Assembly: GCF_963676685.1 (NCBI RefSeq)
Contig: NC_092349.1
Location: 87,122,604-87,186,603, forward strand
DNA: 64,000 nucleotides
From: Mytilus edulis
Taxonomy: Eukaryota > Mollusca > Bivalvia > Mytilida > Mytilidae
Direction of reading: 5' to 3'
A program made the translations under genes and the position numbers. Below, one piece after another: positions 10,230 to 22,029 of the stretch. The notes beneath the pieces were generated by a model. That model had not been told where the DNA came from. It saw nothing but the letters and a program-made list of their open reading frames with translations, and did not search any database. The stretch's first letter is position 1; every line of letters starts with the position of its first letter.

Positions 10230-10915
10230 TTCAAATGGCTTTAATACCTATAACTTGCCATTGCACAAAGTCATGTTTTTCTCTGACTGTTTCTGACGTC
10301 TTTACACTAAATCCATTGGATGTTGGATGTGTACGGATTGATAATTTAGTCTTAGATGCATGATTTTTTTATATTAGTTGTAAGTGGCTTTGAACCAGCT
10401 GTCAGATAACTGCGAGTACTCTCAGATCTGTTCCTGGTGTCTTTTTGTTGTCGGGATGTACAAGTACCGACCACGTCCATTTGTATTTTAGTCCATCTGA
10501 TGAGTTAAGCCTTTTTCAACTGATTTTTAGTTCGTTCTTATGTTGTACTGTTATACCACTGTCCCGAATTAGGGGAGGGTTGGGATCCCACTATCATGTT
10601 TAACCCCGCCACATTAGTAATGTATGTGCCTGTTCCAAGTCAGGAGCCTGTAATGCAGTTGTTGTCGTTTGTTTATGTGTTACATATTTGTTTTTCGTTC
10701 ATTTTTTTAATAAATAAGGCCGTTACTTTTCCTGTTTGAATTGTTTTACATTGTCATTTCGGGGACAGTTATAGCTGACTATGCCGTATGGGCTATGCTC
10801 ATTGTTGAAGGCCGTACGGTAACCTATAGTCGTTAATGTCTGTGTCATTTTGGTCTCTTGAGGACAGTTGTCTCATTGGCAGTTATACCACATCTTATTT
10901 TTTATATTAAATAGA
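10230..10915 (+). mobile_element. 5'-truncated retroelement tail (Penelope-like family), long copy
   Basis: The sequence is the reverse complement of most of 29340-30000: acaaagtcatgtttttctct, gatgttggatgtgtacggat, gggatgtacaagtacc, ggttgggatccca, gactatgccgtatgggctat, and an end ctcattggcagttatacca followed by catctt. Copies ending at the same point, with different start points, are what 5'-truncated retroposition would leave. Confidence 0.65.
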
Positions 10916-12824
10916 GATATATTATCAGAACAATAGTGATATGATAAGCCATACCAAGTCAACGTTAAACTGTAGTTATCGTTGCAGTTTGGTAGCCAAG
11001 GCTCGTTATTATATATCCGATTTTCTTTTATTAAAGTCGCGGAATGAGATATGTATAAATTTTATCATTATCTAAGTGTGTGAATACAGCAACAAAATGA
11101 CGTATGCGCCTCAGAATAGAAATAAAGGTCGTAGCTAAACACAACGTTGAAATTATTTTAGTGTTATATCAACAATTTCATGACTAGTTTTGTATTAACA
11201 TGAGCCACACAAAGGCGCCACGTGTAGAGCAGGATCTACGTTACCTAAAAGATCATTTTTGCCTTGGCATTGACAGTTTGTTTTTTGTTTGAATATTTCT
11301 AATATCCTGTTGGTACACTAGTATTTCGCTTCTTTGTATATATTTTTTGAATTATATCTTGGAGCTTTATGAACTTTTGTGTTACATTGTGACATTATAC
11401 TGCAGATATAAGAAACGAAATAAGAGACATTAGTATAATAAGAACTAAACGGAAAAGGGCAGATATAAGATCATATGGAATGCATCAGACGCAAAGCTAC
11501 TATCGCTTATTTAAAAGTTGTACGTCCATTTGCTTAAAAGGTACAACATGAACATGACAAATGTTAATTCAAAGATATAGACACAAGTAGTAACAATCCT
11601 TTTCAAAACGTATATATTGGGCTTCGTATTTGAATAATTTTATTGTTGAAGTGCCATCTTCAAATGTATTAGAACATCTTTTTCGATTGAGCAATTTCGT
11701 TCCAATAAAGAAACAAAAGAATTTCATTATAAATGTATATGTATTTTAACCAAAAAAGATATAAATATTATCGATAATGCAAGGTAAACTTTTATGTTGT
11801 CTCACTTCTAGATTTGACAATAAAGTTTGATACATAACTGATGTTTGAGACACAAGTGACCATATGAATATTCCTGATAATAATTCCATTTTAATGTTTG
11901 ATTCAAAGTCCTGGTAAGATTTCAAATGTGCATGCCTGTGGTCGATAGTTCTTTCTGTCAATATAATCTGACCCGTCAATTAAATGTGGTTGTCACGATA
12001 AAACTACTAGTAAATAAATTGCATTTAACAGCTACAGTGAATCAATTGACAATTACAATTAATAATTAATTTGTGTGACGCACCATACAAGAAACGAATT
12101 CATCTGAACTATATCACTCTGCTGGTATTTAAGGTAGTTTCGTGTACTATCATGGGATTCTGACAAAAGGCTGCTGCTAACAATCAAATTATTGAATTAA
12201 ACTTTTCATAAACGTCTGTATTATATACATTCAAGGAAACGTTCGTTTTTGTTGATGAAATAATCTCATCCTTTTTTTTACCTTACGGATTTCCTAATCA
12301 TTCCACAGCTCAAGAGTTCACAACAATTTTTTTGATAGGTAAAGTGTGATTCAATCATTTTTTTTCTGTATAGTAATTTGAGAAATTGTTCGTATTTTCT
12401 AATTGTAAGGTTTAATTCCATGGCGATTGCAGTTTGTCTTCAATATATTAGTTGTTTGTCCCTTAGTATCTTCTGCCTCTTTTTAATGACTTACTTTTGC
12501 AATGTAGTACGGTAGGTGGCAAGGCAGATCTTACTATACGTGTAGAGCACGTCGTGTTTATCATGTAAGTACAAACCGGTTATAAATAAAGGTAATAGTA
12601 GTATACCGCTGTTCATAAGTCATAAGTAGATTAAGCGAAACAATTTCAGGTCATAAACTCAAACCAATGGATTATTCGGTAAGTCACATTCGTTGAAAAA
12701 AAGGACTCTACTGTAGTTACGACAATATGAACATATCCGTCGTTAGACTCGTGATGGTGTCTGAAAAATTTACAAAGGGATGTTTTCAACTTCATCATTA
12801 ATACCTATTGGCTTAAAAAGTAAA
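10916..12824. other. No gene recognised
   Basis: AT-rich sequence without a Kunitz, transposon or RNA-gene signature. Near 12575-12620 there is a degraded piece of the block otherwise found at 21880-21930 and 42055-42085 (ataccgctgttcataa). The reading frame at 11746-11979 on the minus strand shows no domain, signal peptide or splice context. Confidence 0.5.
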
Positions 12825-13085
12825 GTCACAAAAATACCGAACGCCTAGGAAAATTAGTCCCTAATCAAATGGCACAAAGCTCAAACACATCAAACGAATG
12901 AATAATAACTGTAACATTTCTAATTTGGTACAGACATCTTATGTAGAAAGTGGTGGATTGAAACCTAGTTTGTATAGCTAGCTAAACTCTCACTTGTATG
13001 ACAGTCGCATCAAATTCCATCATATTGACAACGATGCGTGAGCAAAACAGACACAATAGGTAAACATTTCAAAAATATAGGTACA
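12825..13085 (+). repeat. Dispersed repeat family B
   Basis: Shows gtccctaatcaaatggca, tggtacagacatcttatgta, gtggattgaaacctagtttg, and ctctcacttgtatgacagtc in the family order. The following 13090-13900 contains no recognised gene. Confidence 0.7.
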
Positions 13086-13959
13086 GTAGGCAACATTGTG
13101 TTTTCATCTTAACTACTATAGAAACAAAACATTATAATAGAGAAGCTCAAAAACTCATACAACCTCATTCATTGCTTTTTAATTATAAGATTTTATTTAT
13201 CTATTTAAAATCCACCAATAATAAAGTTCTTGTGAGCGCAACCCACAATTGTAAACAATAAGGGTAAAAACTGATATAAGAACTCCATATGAAGGCAATG
13301 CTGAAATTATGCTACATAGAAATGGAAAGTTCACAATTTGAATGTGAAAACATCTCTTTTGTTCAATCGACCTTTACTGTCAATTTATAGATGTAGGTCC
13401 TCATATGAAACAGAGGTACATGTTAATGTATCTGTTGAATATAGTCAAAATGTGATAGGATAGATGCGTTCAACAGTCACCGAAATTCTAATTATTTAGT
13501 GAGATGACATCATCTGTAAAGCAGAATGTCATTTATTTTTTGTTGAAAACAACATCCTTCAAACATAAAAAATACGTTATCAAACATCTTGATAATGTAG
13601 GTATCAATAATTGTTATTTTGGATTGAGTGTTACCAATTAACAATTCGTCCCTCTCAAATAAGTCTAATACTGTATGTTCAATGTACTATACGCATGATA
13701 AAATATATTTGATTTTTTTGTTGTCCTCATTTGATTCAATTATCTCTAGAATAGGTAGTTTTACAATTACTTTGAATACCAGCTTTGATTGGTGCTAAAA
13801 TTGTCATTAGTTATTTGTCAATAGGTTTTGACAAGGTCTGATATTGTTACATTGTATGTTCCGTGTATAATACTGACATTTAAACAATATTGGCATTTGA
13901 AACAACAAACAATCGATCTACAACAAGTATAGGATAGATACAAAACAGAAATTAGTATT

Positions 13960-14016
13960 ATAAATGTTGCATCATTTTATTTGAAACTTGCTGTCATCTA
14001 CATTTCTCGTTCGAAT
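13960..14016 (-). other. Predicted 3'UTR exon of Kunitz locus 2
   Basis: A minus-strand acceptor (tttttgtttttag) precedes ATTCGAACGAGAAATG at 14016, with AATAAA as the complement of 13976-13981. It is paralogous to 2715-2781. The matching donor would be the gtatgt that begins at 14897, 7 nt after the locus 2 stop codon. Confidence 0.5.
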
Positions 14017-14384
14017 CTAAAAACAAAAACACAGTAATGTTGTAAAAAATTTACATTTTTTTTACATTTCAACAAATAACCAAGTTTGTTTATCAAGACG
14101 TGTATAGGAATTTAACTTCTGTTCTGACCTTGGTGTCTGTCAAATTTTAAAATCTTAGTATAAACATTCTACCAGGGAATTTCAAAGAAAATTCAGTGTT
14201 ATAGAATGTCGTGTTATAGAAGTATTTGTTTTGTTAACCGACGTTCCATAATTACTAGACATAGTTCCTGAAGACTGCCCATGGGGAACATATAATCCTG
14301 CCATCTTGAAAAGTATTTGGTACCTGTCTATAACATGTATAATGCAAATATACCAAATCACGTATACCATTGCTACCTTGACGA

Positions 14385-14645
14385 TGGGTGACACATTTGG
14401 ATAAGGATCAGCTAATCCTTAAGGAACAAGTAATATCATTTTTGTTTTTTTGGGGGGTTCTAGTTATTCATTCGTTAGTTTTCCATGTTGTGTTTTGTAT
14501 ATTGTTTGTTGGTTGTATTTCGTTTGATAATTCGATGTCTTTGTTAGTTTGTCATCGATTTATTAGTTTGAGAGTTCCTTTGGTATTGTCTGTCTTTCTA
14601 TCAAAATGTCAAACTTATTGTTTTTGAACAGACATGAATATGCTA
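14385..14645. repeat. Dispersed repeat family C, reverse-oriented copy in duplication B
   Basis: Paralogous to 3030-3275: gggggttctagttattcatt, cgttagttttccatgttgtg, and ttgagagttcctttgg. The 79-codon frame over it is a chance opening. Confidence 0.6.
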
Positions 14646-14904
14646 TCTTGTCTAAGAAACTACAGCTTTTTTTTTACCAATGTGTCATATATGACTGAAT
14701 AATTTGAAAGCCGCCTTTTTAAAAAAAAAACATTGTCAAACCATTAGAGATAAAGCCTATGCAATTGACAATCCTTGTGTGTTAATCATAAGAACAAAAA
14801 CTTTCAGCCCAAAGGTTTTCTCCTTAGTTATTTATGTCATATATCAAAACCTCAAAATATATAAATAATAAATGCATATTTATCATACAATACATACACG
14901 TATG

Positions 14905-15065
14905 TTAAGCACAAATAGCCATACAGACAGCAATACTTTGAAAATTGTTCCCATTTCCAAGACATCCACCGTATATAAATTGTAAACATTGGGGAGGTCT
15001 CCAACTGTAATAGTATCTAGGAATGTATGCCTTACATGGTCCAGGATCAGGTCTTAGATAACAAT
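14905..15065 (-). CDS. Locus 2, Kunitz exon
   Basis: Follows a gttgcag acceptor. It encodes CYLRPDPGPCKAYIPRYYYS, then WRPPQCLQFIYGGC, GNGNNF and a final CMAIC, with Ala and a TAA stop at 14905-14907. C-x8-C-x15-C-x7-C-x12-C-x3-C is exact. The length to the stop (161 nt) equals that of the terminal Kunitz exons of loci 1, 3 and 5. Confidence 0.9.
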
Positions 15066-16810
15066 CTGCAACAAATTAATGAATTGGTGATTAACAAACA
15101 TCGGCTTAAAGGATTATTTTCATACAAATCAATTCTCCTATAAATATATTGAAACAAACAAATTACTGAAACGTACAAATATAAAAAAAAAACAAAAAAA
15201 CTCACATTTACATCATAATAAATTACATGAAATTATGTAGTTGTTTTCCGGTCTATTAAATAACAAGGACTTTTTACGTATTGATTTGAAAGGTGGGGGT
15301 CATGTGTATGTTAAACGTATCCTTAGTTTGTGCAATAGTTTATATAATCATGGCCTAAATCTGATTTCAGTTTACAAACTGCAAGGAGTATATTTATATA
15401 TTGTTATGAAAGAAGATAGCATTCTGTTTTTGTTTTAATTTTATCGTTTGAAATGAGACTTTAAGCAAAAGTTCGCCAACTCATTCAGAGAGATCTTGTG
15501 TTTGACACATTTTAATGACATTCTGTTATAAAACGATGACTATTTCTGGATGTCTATCTGATCTAATTGATTTGATTGGCCTTCATTTAACACAGTTTTT
15601 GTTTATAATTACGTTACAAGCTATTACTTGATTGTACTGCAAAGAAGATAAACTCTTTTACTCGTAAAATGAATCAGTCTTTTTTTGATGAGTATCTTTT
15701 AAACATTAAAATGTTACTGTAATGAGTGTGGTGCAATATTCTATTCTTAAGATAGTTACATTTCTCAAAACCGAGGTTTGCTGAACATTTTATTAATTTT
15801 TAATATTTTGACTATCGAGAGTGGAGAACTATAGCTATTCATCATATTTGGTGTGGGAATCAGGTACTCTTATAACTTTTATCTTATTTTCCCGTTAATG
15901 TTCAACAAGATGTGTCCTTTCTATTTTAATTCAATCCCTAACTATAAAGATTCAAGATTCAAAATTAACGTTAATTATAAATATCAAAAGTAGAATGACC
16001 TTTAAAAGAGAGTCGAAAGATACGAATAGGACATTTAGACTCATAAGCCGAAAATAAACTAACAACACCAGGCTAAGAAAGAAAAAGCAAAAGAAAAACA
16101 GACGAACAACAGTACACACAATAAAACATAGGATATTAAAGACATAGCAACATGAACCTAACCAAAATTTGAGTATATCTCGGATGCTACGTAAGGAAAG
16201 GTAAATAGATTTTCCTCACATATGTTCGCTGTATTAACTATATACACATTTAAGGATGAAAATGCAATGTCATTTGTTTTATAAAATTGCGTTCGAGTAG
16301 TATTTACAATGTAGTTTATATCACCCTTCTCCCTTGCATAAATAAACCAAGAAATCACAGAATTTTGCTTTCACTTGGTTATATAAAAACGAAGATGTGG
16401 AATGATTGCCAATGAGACAATTGTCCACAAGAAACTAAAATGACACAGAAATTAACAACTATAGGTCACCGTACGACCTTCAACAATGAGCAAAGCCCAT
16501 ACCGCTAAGTAAATAACCTTATTTATAGTTATAGAACTTACCTTAACGGTGTTTTGAAAAAAATACAATCATAATCTAACACGTACAGTATAACGACTTG
16601 AATCTGCACGAACTTATATGTTAGAAATGTGTTTTGTTGGTGCACCGTAGTATATAAAAGTGACTTGAGAAAGAAACACAACATTGTCAAACATTACTTA
16701 CCACTTCTCTTCATTCTAGTCCCACCTGCCAGAGCACCGTTTACTCCGGACTGAACAAGAACACTAGTAAGAAAGAAGGTAAACATGAATATTCTAAAAT
16801 GGCGTTCCAT
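14905..16810 (-). CDS. Kunitz locus 2: intact secreted single-domain Kunitz inhibitor (89 aa)
   Basis: Two coding exons, 16702-16810 (signal peptide) and 14905-15065 (Kunitz), give an uninterrupted 89-residue product: a 36-residue signal and linker exon, a split Asp codon, and a 52-residue Kunitz exon. The domain has all six cysteines at canonical spacing and the motifs GPCKA, RYYY, YGGC and GNGNNF. P1 is Lys, as in BPTI itself, so of all the loci here this is the one most likely to inhibit trypsin-like proteases; that is inference from the family. The protein should be secreted. Unlike locus 1 it has no second domain. It is preceded by the conserved promoter block and probably followed by a 3'UTR intron. 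Confidence 0.88.
15990..16170 (+). repeat. Dispersed repeat family C, copy in locus 2 intron
   Basis: Contains agtcgaaagatacgaatagg, acatttagactcataagc, and aactaacaacaccaggct in family order; it is paralogous to 6235-6440. Confidence 0.55.
16385..16515 (-). mobile_element. Retroelement tail fragment (Penelope-like family)
   Basis: Reads gaagatgtggaatgattgcc, aatgagacaattgtccacaa, gaccttcaacaatgagcaaa and gcccataccgc, the terminal part of the tail seen in full at 29340-30000. It lies in the locus 2 intron. The paralogous locus 1 intron lacks it, so it is a later insertion. Confidence 0.7.
16702..16810 (-). CDS. Locus 2, signal-peptide exon
   Basis: The ATG at 16808-16810 begins MERHFRIFMFTFFLTSVLVQ, followed by SGVNGALAGG and TRMKRS, then G before a gtaagtaat donor (16693-16701). 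It has 36 codons plus one base. Likely cleavage is after VNG. The linker is one residue shorter than in locus 1 and more basic. Confidence 0.88.
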
Positions 16811-16872
16811 GATTAAAATAGATAGTGTTAACAACTGTGAGTGTGTGTTTATTATTTAGCTAAAACAACAAC

Positions 16873-16935
16873 TGCTATATAAAACGTGTTGTATTCTGAA
16901 AGGGGAAGTAATGTACAATAGCGACTGGTTAATAT
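16873..16935 (-). promoter_or_regulatory. Presumed core promoter of Kunitz locus 2
   Basis: The 43-base block 16877-16919 is identical to 7384-7426. On this strand the TATA-like element reads TTTTATATAG about 67 nt before the ATG. The inverted CCAAT pair of locus 1 is weaker here (actggtt ... ccaccaat). Confidence 0.55.
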
Positions 16936-18164
16936 TCCACCAATAAAGCTTTAGCTTTCATCTTAACAAGGAAGACTATGTTTTATTTACATGTTTTAAT
17001 TAAAAACATGTTTTGCTTATCAATTGGAGGAAGGTTCTGCCATGCCGTTAAACACATATATCAAAATCAAAGATATGACACAAAGAAGAGGGATAAGACA
17101 GTTCCGATCTGCCCATTAAGAAATAGCTAGTTGGACATATTTTAGAAATCAGGCCCTTTGAATATATTTGTTTATTCCTGTACAGTGATGAAGAAACCTG
17201 TAGTCTAAATTCTTGCTTTGTAGATGTACTATAGTTCGCTTGTTGACAATTTTACGGCTTCATATTAATTTGCAAATGAATGTTGTTTTGTGAAACGGTC
17301 ATTTTGTTTTTCTTTATTCTACAACATACTTACTTATCTGTTATCTGGCTGATATCATTGTAATGATCCGTTGTTATTTCGGAATACTTATGTTGGATAA
17401 TAGTATAATGTCTCAAAATAAATTAACATACCTAACCTTTATCAGAGATATATTCTAAACCAACAAGTGTTGTATAACCCCTTGTTTTGTAATTTGGGAA
17501 CATACATTTGTCTTTATCATAAGGTGTTAAAGTAGATAAGAAATTAATGCATGTGTCCCTTTGTTTTATACAATCAATGTGTCCACAGTAATTGCATTTT
17601 ACCATGAGATTGTCGGGCAACTATTGGCAGTATTTTTCAGATTTGTTTGCTTGATTTACTTAATCATTTGTAAATGTATCATCGCACCAGTGCTGATCAA
17701 TGCTTATATGTCACAATGGAGATCTAGTAATGCATGATGATCTCTTGCCATTCCAACTCCTGCCTTACTCAATTGACTTACAAATAGAGATATGTGGTAT
17801 GATAGCCAACGAGACAAATATCGCCCAGAATCCAAACAACATATTTCAAAAAGAAAAGTCATCCAACGCGTCAACAAAGAATACCATGTGTAGGCTATAA
17901 AGGGATATATTTTTTAAAAAATGTGAAACAATCGAAATGGATAAATCAAGAGACTAAGTAAAGATACAGAAGAAAGGAATAGCCTTAAGGGTCTCAATTC
18001 AAATTTTATAATGTTCAAAATATGTACGAAAATAACCCTAGAACAATGATTTATAGATGTGTTCAAAACAGTAGTAGATTCAAATTACAAAATTCTCTAT
18101 CACTTAAGAGGCCATCATGGCGGCATGTATGGCAAATATTATTCTTTGAAATTATGTGCTTATC

Positions 18165-19050
18165 AATTTTTTTTTTTTTTTCACAAAGTAACAATGTCTA
18201 AATAAAACGTAACAGACATGATTTATTAAGAGTTATCGCTTATTCATTAATGGTGTAGTATAGTGTTCTGATTAAAAAGAAATAATGCTGCCAGTGTGCA
18301 TTTTTTTCTTGAGTAACCAACTTTTTATATACAAAAGGCAGGACCGCAGTTAAGGAAGAAGTATCCCAAATATTCTTAAATTTTTTGACATTTAAAAAAA
18401 AAATGGTCAAATATGTTCAACTTTTACACAGATTTATGAATTTTCATTTAAGAATTGAATGCTGCTTTTTGTAAATTTATTGAGGTGTAAAAGCGTTGAC
18501 CGAAGTACATTTTGTATGAAGCGCGGAAGCGCTTCATACTAAAAATGTGCGCACGGTCAACGCTTTTACAACCCTATAAAGTTACAAAAAGAAGCATTCA
18601 ATACTTATAATTACATTTTTTTAGCTAGAATCATGAAAACACGATTTTTATCAAGTTTTCATTTAATTTACCTGTGCACTTTATTGTGGGACCTCGTGTC
18701 ATCATGAATGATAAATGTTATTGTCTAATACAATTGTTTCAGGAATAGCACGTGATGTGCAGTTAGCCAATCAGAATAACGTATTATAATGAAACATACA
18801 TCTAATGTAATTATTAAGGGATATAAAAGATTTTCACAAATTAATTATACATCAAAGCTATTCAAAATCCGACTACACGGGAAAAGTTTGCTTACGTGAA
18901 AATCGTGAACAGTTTATGATAAATTCACCTCAAACGAGCCTACTCGTGAACCTCACTTATTCAATTCATATGGGGTTCTCGAATTACCTTTATATCATAT
19001 CAAATTTTGAATTTTCAAATTCCAATAAGTGTTTTTTTTTAATTTCGATC
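18165..19050. repeat. Inverted block within duplication B
   Basis: The reverse complement of 18961-19040 matches 8480-8600 (gaatttgaaaattc, tgatatgatataaag, ggttcacgagtaggctcgtt). The reverse complement of 18240-18390 matches 8740-8880 (gtagtatagtgt, aaaaggcagga, agaagtatcccaaat). The flanks on both sides remain in direct orientation, so this piece flipped after the duplication. Confidence 0.8.
18486..18570. repeat. 85-bp palindrome inside an inserted element
   Basis: tgtaaaagcgttgaccg at the left end and cggtcaacgcttttaca at the right end are perfect complements. The centre tatgaagcgcggaagcgctt is also self-complementary; only the segment between the two is mismatched at a few places. It belongs to the extra stretch about 18420-18810 that copy A lacks. 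This could form a cruciform or long hairpin. Confidence 0.85.
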
Positions 19051-20399
19051 CTATGAGCAAAACTAATGTCCTGATCTATGTTCACTGAGATTGTGTTCAA
19101 AATTTACCTAATGATTGATTGGGTGATTCTCAAGTTGTATTTTTGGTATGGAATGAATAAACATCTGCCCGACATAAAAAAAATAGTTGGTGCTGATAAA
19201 CCAGATGTTTCTAGTATAAACCGACAATGCACTGTGCTTTTTAAATGCTTACAAGTTTGATGATTATATTTAGGAGACACTATAAATTATTTTTTGCTGT
19301 GTAGGGAATTATTTTGTCTACAACCTTTACATCAGTTACCTTTTTTAATTGTTTAATAAAGGCAACAGTAGTGAACCGCTTTTCGAAATGCATAAATCGA
19401 TAAAAATACAAATCCGGGTTACAAACTAAAACTGTGGGCAAAACATCAAATATAAGATGGAATATCATTAATAGTCGAAATATAAAATGCAACAAGCGCA
19501 ATATTTTTTTCCATGAGATGTCTCGCAAAACCGAAAATGAATCGCTTTCAAAATTTATAAGAGCTAGTCCAAAACTTAACTCATTATATACAGACGGTGA
19601 TTTAATACGACAAACACGCATAAAGAGTCAGCATCATGTTATTTAACTCATCAAAGATAACATGATTCAATTGTGTGCGCCAGACGATTACAATTGTTCT
19701 CTCTTTTTTAAAATAGTTTATATTTCCATTGATCTTAAGTTACAATTATTAACCTATTCAACTAATCTAAATTGGAATATTTTTTTATACAAATCTTCAA
19801 AATTTATGTAATCTTAATCCTTTTTTTTGTTGGGGGGGGGGGGGGTTGCCAACAGCCAATTAGAACTCTAAGGCCTGAATATAATAAAACGTTCAGGAAA
19901 TCGACAAATAAAGTCATCTATAAATGAATTCAAATCATGAACATGAACGATAAGTCTACTCATACTCACAACAGGTAAACAAAAATATAATATTTCTTTT
20001 CTTTGATACTTGTCATTTTTATAATTCCAATTTGGCAATTAGTATCCATAAACACAAAACCATGAATCCAATTATGTATTCAAAGTTGTCCATTGTACAA
20101 AAACAAAGATCCATTGGAAGGTTTTTATAAATGTCGTTGAATTATTAATAAAATTTATATATAATTTAATAAAACAATAAGATACTACTTACGTATCAAT
20201 GCACTATGTAACATCTTCGTTGATTAAATATAAAGTTAAAAAAACTTATGATCTGTCATGTCACTTCACAAGCTATTGACAAATACTATTTATATACTTT
20301 TTTTTTTTTTCTTATTGATAGAAAAAATCCATTATATTTTTACACATTTTAGGTGAAAGTATCTACCGTGGATTTTATCCATTATCGTTAAATACCAAA

Positions 20400-20935
20400 A
20401 GAGGGGCGAAAGATACCAGAGGGACATTCAAGCTTATAGATCGAAAATAAATAGAAACACCATGGCTAAAAAAGAAAGAGACAAACAGACGAATTTTAGT
20501 ACACAAGGAAAAACAAAAAAACTGAAGACTAACCAACACGAACTACGCCATAATACTGGGGTGATTTCAGGTGTTCCAAAATTGTAAGCAAATCATGTCA
20601 CCCATGTGGCACCCGTCGTGTTGTTCATGTTATTACCAACCCAGTAAATAGTCTAATTCATAAGGTCACATTCGTGAAAATGGAATGGATTGCATTTACG
20701 ACATAAGGAAAGAGGGGCAAAATATACCAGAGGGACAGTAAAGCTCATTAATTGAAAATTAAACTGACAACGCTAAAAATGAAAAGACAAACAATTATAC
20801 ACATGATACAACATAGAAAACTAAATAATAAGCAACACGAACCCCACAAAAAACTTCGGGTGATCTCAGGTGCTCCGGAAGGGTAAGCAGATCCTGCACC
20901 ACACGTGGCATCCGTCATGTTGTGCGTGTTATTAA
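20400..20935 (+). repeat. Two consecutive copies of dispersed repeat family C
   Basis: Copy one (about 20400-20690) and copy two (about 20705-20935) each run gaggggc(g/a)aa(a/g)atacca, gagggaca, aagctcatt, aactgacaacgc, acacgaac(c/t), tgatctcaggtgctcc, gtaagcagatc, and ggca(t/c)ccgtc(a/g)tgttg. The order is the same as at 38825-39070. Confidence 0.75.
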
Positions 20936-21640
20936 TTTTTTCGTTGAAATCACATGCATATGTATATGTATGTCTGTTTACTTCAAAACAAGATCGTCAA
21001 TCTAGTATGTTATCATTTCATTTTTTTAAAACGATTTTTCCTATAAACATTGAACATTTTTGTGTTAAAGATTGATTTTAAGTATTACGCTTTCTTGATA
21101 GAATGTCATTATGGGATAATAAACTCATGAGAGTAATTCGAATTTCGTAATTGTTTACTACCGCAGAAATAGATTACCTCAGATGTAATTTAAAAACATT
21201 AAAGTATATTTGGTCTTCAATACTCTTCTACTTTGTACTATATTTTGCTTTTTGAACGGTTTTTTTTATTCGAGCGTCACTGGTGAGTCTTCTCTATACG
21301 AAACGCGCGTCTCGCGCAAATACAAAAATTCAATCCTGGTCTCTATGATGAGTTTATTATTCGAAAAGAGTACAATAAATATATGTGTATAAGAAAATGT
21401 ATTAAAGCTCTTTTGAATCATTTCTGTCTTATTATAATTTCTCTCATTTCTTCTTTACCTTTTGTGAAATAATCCATTGTTTAAATTCGAATATGTAAAT
21501 ACTTGGCCATTCTATGGCGTCAAAAACTATACTTGTTACAATTTTACAAAACTGTTTCATTTTAATTCCATCTAGAATAGCAATATATCAAATTAACTTT
21601 TTGGTCATAATTGTGTGTTTGTAAAAAATATTGAAAAATG
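20936..21640 (+). repeat. Block shared with 48990-51400
   Basis: 20975-21120 matches 49005-49200 (gtctgtttacttcaaaa, agatcgtcaatct, gtatgttatcattt) and 21340-21620 matches 51125-51390 (agctcttttgaatcatttct, gtcttattataatttct, aatacttggccatcctatgg). A partial 357-family unit (gcgtcactggtgagtct, acgaaacgcgcgtct) lies at 21225-21355. This is the downstream side of locus 3; the other copy lies upstream of locus 5. Confidence 0.7.
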
Positions 21641-21689
21641 CCCGATACTAATGTTCTGTATCCGGTATCACTTATAAAAAGGGGTTATT

Positions 21690-21930
21690 CATTGCTTATT
21701 CTATTTTCGTATAAACCCACCATTTTGTTTTATTAAAATGTCTTGTACTAAGTCAGGAAAATGGCCATTGTTATATTACATTTTTATGTTGTTTTTCTGT
21801 TGTGTCGTATTTCTCCTCTTACATTTGATGTGTTTCCTTCTGTTTTAGTTTGTAACCCGGATTTTTTGTTTTCCAATCGATTTATGACTTTCGAACAGCG
21901 GTATACTACTGTTGCCTTTCTTTACCAATT
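21690..21930 (+). repeat. Repeat block also at 41750-42085
   Basis: tgtactaagtcaggaaaatg, gccattgttata, tttgatgtgtttcc, ttttagtttgtaacccgg and gaacagcggtatactactgt recur at 41760-42085 in the same order. A reverse copy of part of it lies at about 19340-19480. Open frames here are chance. Confidence 0.7.
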
Positions 21931-22029
21931 TAACATCGTGATAATATCTTCGAATAATGTTTTTTTGGTATACATATTAATTGGGTTGCTGTCGGCACCT
22001 ATATTTTGGCATTTTATCATCTTACCATT

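Larger units (their letters stand above)
13905..20380. repeat. Segmental duplication, copy B (holds Kunitz locus 2)
   Basis: The counterpart of 2690-9540. Relative to copy A it lacks the 683-bp MITE, lacks the internal Kunitz exon, has the block about 18165-19050 in inverted orientation, and has an extra stretch of about 390 bp with an 85-bp palindrome inside that inversion. It also carries a run of 14 G at 19832-19845. Confidence 0.85.

Noticed and set aside
19280..19621. 113-codon minus-strand frame
   Set aside because: The core is a reverse copy of the repeat block also at 21690 and 41750, so it is not a gene.
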